DNA of 20,819 nucleotides from CAZGVV01 sp964529155 (GTDB lineage Bacteria; Pseudomonadota; Alphaproteobacteria; Rickettsiales; SXRF01): contig CAZGVV010000037.1 of NCBI GenBank assembly GCA_964529155.1, positions 1 to 20,819 on the forward strand, read 5' to 3'. Each line of letters starts with the position of its first letter. Position 1 is the first letter of the stretch. The translations under genes and the position numbers were made by a program. Below are positions 15,793-20,819 of the stretch, one piece after another. The notes below the pieces were generated by a model. That model had not been told where the DNA came from, did no database searches, and was given only the letters and a program-made list of their open reading frames with translations.

Positions 15793-16527
15793 GTGGCTTC
15801 CCATCATAATCCACTCGCTCAGTTTGAAGTTTACCCGATTCTGCCATTGCATATCGGACATTTTGATGTGAGTTTTACTAATGCATCGCTGTGGATGCTG
15901 CTTACCACGCTTGCCACATTGATCTTGCTGGGTGCTGCCGCTAAGTCACGTGCATTAGTGCCTGGCCGTGTGCAAGGTGCTGGCGAAGCCCTGATTGAAT
16001 GGGTTGCCGGCACGGTTAAAGACACAGCTGGCACCGATGCATTGAAATATTTTCCGGCGATTTTTACGCTATTTATTTTTATCTTATTCGCCAATTTATT
16101 TGGCATGTTGCCCTATTCCTTCACAGTCACCAGCCATATTATCGTAACCTTTGCCATGGCAGGGTGTGTATTTATCGGCGTAACGCTTCTTGCCATTGTA
16201 AAACACGGGCCGCTTAAATTTATCAAATTCTTCCTGCCGCATGGCGTACCGCTGGTTTTGTTGCCGTTGATGTTTCCAATTGAATTGATTTCTTATCTTG
16301 CCCGTCCGATCAGTCTGGCACTTCGTCTTGCCATCAACATGATGGTGGGACATACCCTGATGAAAGTGATCGCAGCGTTTGTATTTATGCTTGGTTTGTG
16401 GGGCATTGCGCCGCTGGCATTTCTGGTGCTGTTCACCGGTTTTGAACTTGGTATCGCAGTATTGCAAGCCTATGTATTCACCATTCTCACTTGCGTTTAT
16501 CTGAACGATGCGCTTCATCTACACTAG
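15793..16527 (+). CDS. atpB: ATP synthase Fo subunit a (AtpB)
   Basis: Stator subunit a, which forms the two proton half-channels against the c-ring. 244 residues, with about six hydrophobic segments. ISLALRLAINMMVGH (173-187) contains the essential Arg178, equivalent to Arg210 of E. coli. NLFGMLPYSFT (101-111), PIELISYLARP (162-172) and ELGIAVLQAYVFTILTCVYLNDA (218-240) are family blocks. The start is GTG at 15793; it gives the usual alphaproteobacterial opening with Gln-Phe-Glu near residue 10, and no ATG serves better. There is no strong ribosome site, only GAAAG 12 bases upstream, so initiation may be weak. Confidence 0.95.
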   Translation: MASHHNPLAQFEVYPILPLHIGHFDVSFTNASLWMLLTTLATLILLGAAAKSRALVPGRVQGAGEALIEWVAGTVKDTAGTDALKYFPAIFTLFIFILFANLFGMLPYSFTVTSHIIVTFAMAGCVFIGVTLLAIVKHGPLKFIKFFLPHGVPLVLLPLMFPIELISYLARPISLALRLAINMMVGHTLMKVIAAFVFMLGLWGIAPLAFLVLFTGFELGIAVLQAYVFTILTCVYLNDALHLH

Positions 16528-16538
16528 GATCAAACACG

Positions 16539-16582
16539 TTTTTTACTTTTTTTAATTCACTTTGTCACATCACTCGAAAGGA
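16539..16582 (+). promoter_or_regulatory. T-rich leader and ribosome site of atpE
   Basis: Positions 16539-16557 are almost all T, followed by a strong AAAGGA (16577-16582) 8 bases before the atpE ATG. In E. coli a U-rich segment in the same place enhances c-subunit translation, matching the need for many c copies. The same role is inferred here. Confidence 0.45.
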
Positions 16583-16590
16583 ATCACTAC

Positions 16591-16815
16591 ATGGAAATCG
16601 CAGCAGCAAAAATGATCGGCGCCGGCCTTCTCGCCCTTGGTATGTTGGGCGCAGCAGTAGGCATCGGCCTTATCTTCGCCGCATTGGTAAACGGCGTTGC
16701 CCGTAATCCTGCCATGCAGAAAACATTATTTACCTATGCCATTATCGGTGGTGCATTGGCTGAATTGATGGGTCTGGCTTCCATCGGTATCGCACTGATC
16801 TTCGTATTCGGCTAA
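16591..16815 (+). CDS. atpE: ATP synthase Fo subunit c (AtpE)
   Basis: Forms the proton-driven ring of ATP synthase. 74 residues as two membrane helices joined by the polar loop VARNPAMQ (36-43). The first helix has glycine-rich packing (GMLGAAVGIG, 17-26). The second has Glu58 in ALAELMGLA, the proton-carrying carboxylate. I do not see the motif of sodium-coupled rings, so protons are the likely ion. Strong ribosome site AAAGGA. The b' gene follows after 13 bases. Confidence 0.97.
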   Translation: MEIAAAKMIGAGLLALGMLGAAVGIGLIFAALVNGVARNPAMQKTLFTYAIIGGALAELMGLASIGIALIFVFG

Positions 16816-16828
16816 ACGGTACCCGCAC

Positions 16829-17320
16829 ATGCCTCAACTCAATCCCGCTTGGTTTGCCTCGCAGCTGTTCTGGCTGGTGGTGTGCATGGCACTGTTATAT
16901 ACCGTGCTTGCCCGCTTTATCCTGCCGCCGCTAATGGGCATTATCGAACAGCGCCGCGCCAAGCGGGAATGGGATTTGTCAAGTGCAGACCAGCTGAATA
17001 TGGCGGCTGAACATAAGCGCAAAGAGTATGATCGCACGCTTATAGAAGCCCGTTCAAAAGCCCAGGGCGTACTCACTGAGGCAGAGCGCGTCATTAAGGA
17101 AACCACCGAGAAAGCACTTAGTGACCTTGGCCGCACCCTTGCCAGCCAGTCACATGAGGCAGAGCAACGTGTAAACGCACAAAAACAAAATCTTTTATCC
17201 AAACTTGAGCCAGCAGCGGCAGAATTAGCTGCGCAAGTAGTTACTCAGTTTGCTGGCATCAACGCCGACGTTGCGCGTGCACAACGCATCGTGCACGATT
17301 ACACGAAACAGGAAAGCTAA
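16829..17320 (+). CDS. atpF': ATP synthase Fo subunit b' (AtpF')
   Basis: One of two unlike b subunits that form the peripheral stalk in alphaproteobacteria and photosynthetic organisms. 163 residues. The opening MPQLNPAWFASQLFWLV is the classic b' start. One membrane helix spans about 9-32, followed by a long charged coiled coil (about 38-163). Arg-rich turn QRRAKREWDL at 41-50. It lies directly before the b gene, the usual order b' then b. Confidence 0.93.
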   Translation: MPQLNPAWFASQLFWLVVCMALLYTVLARFILPPLMGIIEQRRAKREWDLSSADQLNMAAEHKRKEYDRTLIEARSKAQGVLTEAERVIKETTEKALSDLGRTLASQSHEAEQRVNAQKQNLLSKLEPAAAELAAQVVTQFAGINADVARAQRIVHDYTKQES

Positions 17321-17324
17321 ACGC

Positions 17325-17837
17325 ATGGAAGCTGAAGCCCTGCACGCCGAACCGTTTTATGCCGATCCCAGATTTTGGGTTGCGGTTGCGTTTGTCGCGT
17401 TTTTTATTATTTTCGGACGCATCCTTTGGCGCGCATTGGCTGGCGCCTTGGATGGCCGCGCCGTGCGTATTGGCGCAGAATTGGAAGAAGCCAGCCGCCT
17501 GCGTAATGAAGCGGAAGCTTTGCTTGTAGCCTACAAACAAAAATACGAAGCCAGCGTACAGGAAGCTGCTGCCATTCTTACCCATGCCCGTGAAGAAGCG
17601 GAATTACTGGTCAAACAAAGCCAGGAAGAAATTAAAACACTGATAAGCGCCCGTACTCGCCTGGCAGAAGAAAAAATCGCGCAGGCAGAAAAGAAAACGC
17701 TGGAGGACGCGCGTCAGCATGTCATTGACATTACCATTAATACCGCCCGCACCTTAATCTCCGAGAATATGGCCCATATTTCGGATGATGCCCCTCTCCG
17801 CGCCGCACTCGCGGATTTGGAGCGAAAGGTCCACTAA
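17325..17837 (+). CDS. atpF: ATP synthase Fo subunit b (AtpF)
   Basis: Second peripheral-stalk subunit, 170 residues. The start is the ATG at 17325, 4 bases after the b' stop, with AGGAA upstream; a longer in-frame start inside atpF' is rejected. AEPFYADPRFWVAVAFVAFF (8-27) is the typical b entry into the membrane helix, then FGRILWRALAGALDGRA, followed by a long Glu/Lys/Ala-rich coiled coil ending in the F1-binding region. The F1 genes (atpHAGDC) are not nearby, normal for alphaproteobacteria. The next gene begins 2 bases after the stop. Confidence 0.94.
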   Translation: MEAEALHAEPFYADPRFWVAVAFVAFFIIFGRILWRALAGALDGRAVRIGAELEEASRLRNEAEALLVAYKQKYEASVQEAAAILTHAREEAELLVKQSQEEIKTLISARTRLAEEKIAQAEKKTLEDARQHVIDITINTARTLISENMAHISDDAPLRAALADLERKVH

Positions 17838-17839
17838 GG

Positions 17840-18661
17840 GTGCGGTGGCACCATATCCCCGCCACCTTCTTAGCCGCTTATCTCTCCCTCATTACATTCC
17901 CGCCAAATGCGTATGCAGGTGCATGGACTCAACCAAAGGGTGTATCACAACTTATTTTTTCGGTTAATACGTATGATAGCCATGCGCGATTCTCTCCCCA
18001 TGGAACAAAAATCTCCCACCCCCGTTATTCACGTCAATCGGTAAATCCTTATTTTGAGTATGGGTGGTCTGATGCGCTCACACTTGGTGGCAGCGCATCG
18101 CTTGACCGAGCCTATAATGGGACACAAACCAATACCGGCCTCTCCGACAGCAGCTTCTTTTTTCGCCAACGCCTGTGGCACGATAAAATGACGGTGACAT
18201 CCATTCAGCCGACCGTGGTGCTGCAAAGCTTCACCACAAACCAAAGCAAACGCCCAGCCCTTGGCAGCACTGCACCTTCCGCAGGAATAAATGCACAGCT
18301 TGGGCGAAGTTTTACGCTTTTTGATCAGTCGCATTATGCCGATACTTCGATTGCATATTACTACCGATTCGGCAACGCACATGATCAGGTGCGCGCATCA
18401 CTTACAATAGGCTTGCGATTAACCGACCGGTTTACGCTGATGCCCCAGCTTTTCCAGACCTGGGCCATGCAATCGCCGTCTGGTAATGCCAGCTTCACCC
18501 AGTCCACACGTGATGATTATGATCTCACACAACTGCAACTTTCGTTGCTCTACGCACTTAATGCAGAAAATGCGATTCAATGCGGCGTTTATCACAGCGT
18601 ATACGGCAAAAATGCAGGCGACGGCATAGGGGTAGTAGTTGCGTATTGGAGGAGTTTTTAA
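17840..18661 (+). CDS. Outer-membrane beta-barrel protein, XagA-like
   Basis: 273 residues from a GTG start 2 bases after the atpF stop. Residues 1-26 form a signal peptide (cleavage after AYA) exposing GAWTQPKG, an opening I associate with the XagA family. The rest alternates polar and hydrophobic residues in short strands with aromatic ends (for example SQLIFSVNTY, NPYFEYGWSD, SFFFRQRLW, TSIAYYYRFG, FTLMPQLFQTW, QLQLSLLYALN) and ends with the C-terminal phenylalanine typical of barrels (AYWRSF). It is paired with a glycosyltransferase, so it is probably the export or surface partner of a polysaccharide. The XagA assignment is from memory of the gene pair and is moderate. Confidence 0.6.
   Translation: MRWHHIPATFLAAYLSLITFPPNAYAGAWTQPKGVSQLIFSVNTYDSHARFSPHGTKISHPRYSRQSVNPYFEYGWSDALTLGGSASLDRAYNGTQTNTGLSDSSFFFRQRLWHDKMTVTSIQPTVVLQSFTTNQSKRPALGSTAPSAGINAQLGRSFTLFDQSHYADTSIAYYYRFGNAHDQVRASLTIGLRLTDRFTLMPQLFQTWAMQSPSGNASFTQSTRDDYDLTQLQLSLLYALNAENAIQCGVYHSVYGKNAGDGIGVVVAYWRSF
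18648..18653 (+). promoter_or_regulatory. Strong ribosome binding site of the GT2 gene
   Basis: GGAGGA 8 bases before the ATG at 18662, the best Shine-Dalgarno match in the window. It lies inside the end of the XagA-like gene, so translation is probably coupled but independently strong. Confidence 0.7.
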
Positions 18662-20407
18662 ATGTATCAGCTTCCTGAACATACGTCTCTTACTGCTGGA
18701 AAATCTATGCTGACACATTACCAGCACGCAGCCCATCTACACGGCTTGCCTTTTGTCAATTTACTCGAAACACCACCGGATAAAGGTCTGCTTTGTGCAA
18801 CGGATTTGAAGGATTATTTAGCGTTTTGTGCCATACCCTGGCGACGTGAAGGCGGTATTATTACCATTGTAACCTGCGAGCCTCATGACCAGATATGGCG
18901 CTGGGCAAAAACGTGTTACGGCGGCGAGGTACAAGTTGCCCTGACATCTCCTTATGACATACGCTGCATCATTGAAAAATATTTTTCACCCCAGCTATGC
19001 TGGCAAAGCCGCTTAAGCCTCTATCATGCCGAACCTAAGCTTTCTGCACGCATTACGCTGACCACGGGGCAAAAAACAGGAATTGCAGTATTAGGGGGAG
19101 CCGGTGTTGCGTGCAGCATAACATGGCCCGGTTCATCTGCATGCATCTCTATTTTATTTATGCATGGCATCTATGCCGTGCATATGCTGTTCAAGACTGC
19201 ATTATTTCGCATCGGGCGCAATAATATTCCCTGCCTACCGGTTCTGCCACGGCATGATGATGTGCTGCCAGTCTACACAATTCTCGTGCCTATTTACCGC
19301 GAAGTTTCCAGCCTGCCGCGTTTACTGTCAGCATTGCTGCAATTAGATTATCCTCGCTCGCGGTTGGATATCAAGCTTGTGTTGGAAGAAGACGATTTAG
19401 AAACATATGGCGCGCTGCTTGCCCTGCGGCCTGATCGCATTTTTGATATTATTCGGGTTCCTGCCTCACATCCACGCACAAAACCTAAAGCGTTGAATTA
19501 TGCACTACGTTTTGCACGCGGCACATTTGTGACCGTGTATGATGCCGAAGATTTGCCGCACCCACAGCAATTAAAAGCCGCGGTCGCCATGTTTCGCAAT
19601 GCCCCTAATAATGTGGCCTGCCTGCAGGCGCGCCTGAATTATTACAATACAGATGCAACACTGCTTACCTATTGGTTCGCCTTTGAATACGCGATTTTAT
19701 TTAACGCAGTGCTTTCCGGGCTGGAAACACTGAATGTGCCCATTCCCCTGGGAGGAACGAGTAATCACCTGGCATTAGACCGTTTACGCGCACTAGGTGA
19801 ATGGGATCCGTTTAATGTAACAGAAGATGCCGATCTGGGGACGCGGCTGGCCGTTCGAGGGTATCGGACCATGGTATTGCCTTCTCTGACATTAGAAGAA
19901 GCCCCCATCCATTTCGGACCATGGATTCGCCAGCGCACCCGATGGATTAAAGGCTATATGCAGACCTGGTGCGTCCATATGCGCAAGCCTGTTCTGTTAT
20001 ACAAAGCACTTGGAATGAGGGGGTTTGTTTGCTTTCAATGCTTTATTGGCGTTCCGACGGTGGTGTTTCTGACCACACCGCTCATGTGGCTAATAAGTGT
20101 TATAACCTTGTTCAATCCCCGATTACTCCATCTAATTCATTTGCCTGACTGGTTTAATCTGTTGGCATATATGAACTTATTACTTTATTTTGGCGCTCAT
20201 TGGTGGCAGGCCTGGCATATCCGCAAAGTATTGCCTGGGGCACATCCTGACAGGCTGGCGGGGGCATTGATGCTATTTCCCTTATATTGGGTCCTGCATT
20301 CCCTGGCCAGTTACCGCGCATTATGGCAGCTTGTCGTTAATCCACATTTCTGGGAAAAAACCCACCATGGGCAGTTGACAGCGAAAAGAAACGCCGCTAG
20401 GTTCTAG
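18662..20407 (+). CDS. Membrane GT2 glycosyltransferase with N-terminal GspE/MshEN-like domain, XagB-like
   Basis: 581 residues. An N-terminal domain (about 20-110; LPFVNLLETPPDKGLL, AIPWRREGGIITIVTCEP, YDIRCIIEKYF) resembles the N-terminal domain of type II secretion ATPases. Two membrane helices follow (about 140-180). The catalytic GT2 domain has TILVPIYRE (206-214), LEEDD (241-245), DAED (294-297) as the metal site, TEDAD (387-391) with the likely catalytic base Asp389, and QRTRW (424-428). Further helices lie at about 455-480, 497-513 and 533-552. This D, D, D, QxxRW layout is that of processive synthases such as cellulose synthase. The substrate is unknown. It pairs with the XagA-like barrel gene. 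The start directly follows the preceding stop. Confidence 0.85.
   Translation: MYQLPEHTSLTAGKSMLTHYQHAAHLHGLPFVNLLETPPDKGLLCATDLKDYLAFCAIPWRREGGIITIVTCEPHDQIWRWAKTCYGGEVQVALTSPYDIRCIIEKYFSPQLCWQSRLSLYHAEPKLSARITLTTGQKTGIAVLGGAGVACSITWPGSSACISILFMHGIYAVHMLFKTALFRIGRNNIPCLPVLPRHDDVLPVYTILVPIYREVSSLPRLLSALLQLDYPRSRLDIKLVLEEDDLETYGALLALRPDRIFDIIRVPASHPRTKPKALNYALRFARGTFVTVYDAEDLPHPQQLKAAVAMFRNAPNNVACLQARLNYYNTDATLLTYWFAFEYAILFNAVLSGLETLNVPIPLGGTSNHLALDRLRALGEWDPFNVTEDADLGTRLAVRGYRTMVLPSLTLEEAPIHFGPWIRQRTRWIKGYMQTWCVHMRKPVLLYKALGMRGFVCFQCFIGVPTVVFLTTPLMWLISVITLFNPRLLHLIHLPDWFNLLAYMNLLLYFGAHWWQAWHIRKVLPGAHPDRLAGALMLFPLYWVLHSLASYRALWQLVVNPHFWEKTHHGQLTAKRNAARF
20375..20403 (+). promoter_or_regulatory. 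Candidate rpmJ promoter
   Basis: A perfect TTGACA (20375-20380) lies 17 bases before TAGGTT (20398-20403, which keeps the TA and final T of the -10). The predicted start near 20410 gives a short leader containing the ribosome site. A 6-bp hairpin (20395-20400 with 20404-20409) overlaps the -10. Confidence 0.4.
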
Positions 20408-20432
20408 CGCCTTAAACCTAAAGGATATTCAT

Positions 20433-20558
20433 ATGAAAGTGCTAAGCTCTTTAAAATCCGCTAAAACGCGTGACAAAAACTGCCGCGTAGTGCGCCGCAA
20501 AGGCCGTATCTACGTTATTAATAAGAAAAATCCGCGCTTTAAAGCACGCCAAGGCTAG
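20433..20558 (+). CDS. rpmJ: Ribosomal protein bL36, zinc-free form
   Basis: 41-residue basic protein of the large ribosomal subunit. It opens MKVLSSLKSAKTRDKNCRVV and continues with RRKGRIYVINKKNPRFKARQ (21-40) and a final Gly. Only one cysteine (Cys17) is present instead of the CxxC...C...H zinc ligands, so this is the cysteine-poor form common in alphaproteobacteria. AAAGGA (20420-20425) precedes the ATG by 7 bases. Confidence 0.95.
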   Translation: MKVLSSLKSAKTRDKNCRVVRRKGRIYVINKKNPRFKARQG

Positions 20559-20584
20559 TTTCACCCTTTTTCATCATTATACCC

Positions 20585-20819
20585 ATGCGACATATCGCTG
20601 TGCTAAAAGGTGGTTGGTCCGCCGAACGCGAAGTGTCACTGGTATCAGGCGCCGCCTGCGCAGCCGGTCTGCGTGAGGCAGGCTATACCGTCACGGAAAT
20701 TGACGTCCAGCCGGACATTGCGGAAGTATTGGCCCGCCTAAAACCTGACGCAGTGTTTAATGCATTGCATGGTCGTTTCGGGGAAGATGGCTGCCTGCAG
20801 GGCGTACTCGAAATTTTAA
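20585..20819 (+). CDS. ddl: D-alanine--D-alanine ligase, 5' part only
   Basis: Joins two D-alanines with ATP for peptidoglycan precursors. Only 78 codons are in the window; the gene continues past the edge. The start MRHIAVLKGGWSAEREVSL, with VSGAACAAGLREAGY after it and VFNALHGRFGEDGCLQG near the end, matches the N-terminal domain (including the HGRFGEDG block with the conserved glutamate). The ATP-grasp domain lies beyond the window. It follows rpmJ after 26 bases; I see no clear ribosome site. Its usual neighbours murB/ftsQ cannot be checked. Confidence 0.92.
   Translation, partial: MRHIAVLKGGWSAEREVSLVSGAACAAGLREAGYTVTEIDVQPDIAEVLARLKPDAVFNALHGRFGEDGCLQGVLEIL

Overview
The window comes from an alphaproteobacterium. 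The signs are an sdhC-sdhD-sdhA order, an ATP synthase Fo cluster atpI-atpB-atpE-atpF'-atpF kept apart from the F1 genes, paired b' and b subunits, an electron-transfer-flavoprotein:quinone oxidoreductase, a family-4 uracil-DNA glycosylase with the FWRPPGNRTP variant, and a 41-residue cysteine-poor L36. I cannot place it below class. Coding density is very high. No gene-free stretch exceeds 141 bases, and I see no rRNA, tRNA, CRISPR array, transposase or phage gene.

Layout. Positions 1-141 hold a long imperfect inverted repeat and a likely sdhC promoter. sdhC, sdhD and sdhA (142-2698) run on the plus strand; sdhA contains a 10-N assembly gap at 1621-1630. sdhB lies apart at 5540-6343. Between them are a two-gene minus-strand cassette of unknown function (4921 to 2695: a repeat-built hydrophobic protein, then a kinase-fold-like protein) and plus-strand mscL. 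A second minus-strand block (10931 to 6355) holds ETF-QO, a predicted HD-domain protein and a predicted SAM-binding protein; the last two are unfamiliar and visibly AT-richer than the core genes. From 10953 to the end everything is on the plus strand: uracil-DNA glycosylase, a Slt70-type lytic transglycosylase, rnhB, a DUF721/DciA-like gene, a DsbA-type oxidoreductase, atpI, atpB, atpE, atpF', atpF, an outer-membrane barrel/GT2 glycosyltransferase pair resembling XagA/XagB, rpmJ and the 5' end of ddl, cut by the window edge.

How they work together. SdhABCD and ETF-QO feed electrons into the quinone pool, and the Fo genes use the resulting proton gradient. Slt and Ddl act in peptidoglycan turnover and synthesis, and the XagA/XagB-like pair probably makes and exports a surface polysaccharide. 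UDG and RNase HII remove uracil and ribonucleotides from DNA. slt-rnhB-dciA-like-dsbA-atpI overlap one another and look like one translationally coupled unit. The polysaccharide pair starts 2 bases after atpF and so looks co-transcribed with Fo.

Most interesting points: (1) several genes that start transcription units have no Shine-Dalgarno sequence but carry a -10-like hexamer ending 5-8 bases before the ATG, which suggests leaderless mRNAs, while mscL, sdhB, atpE, the GT2 gene and rpmJ have good Shine-Dalgarno sequences; (2) two unrecognised minus-strand cassettes flank mscL-sdhB; (3) the inverted repeat at 1-71 has wobble pairs that all favour a plus-strand RNA and a loop complementary to a downstream segment. 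All function calls come from reading motifs; no database search was run.
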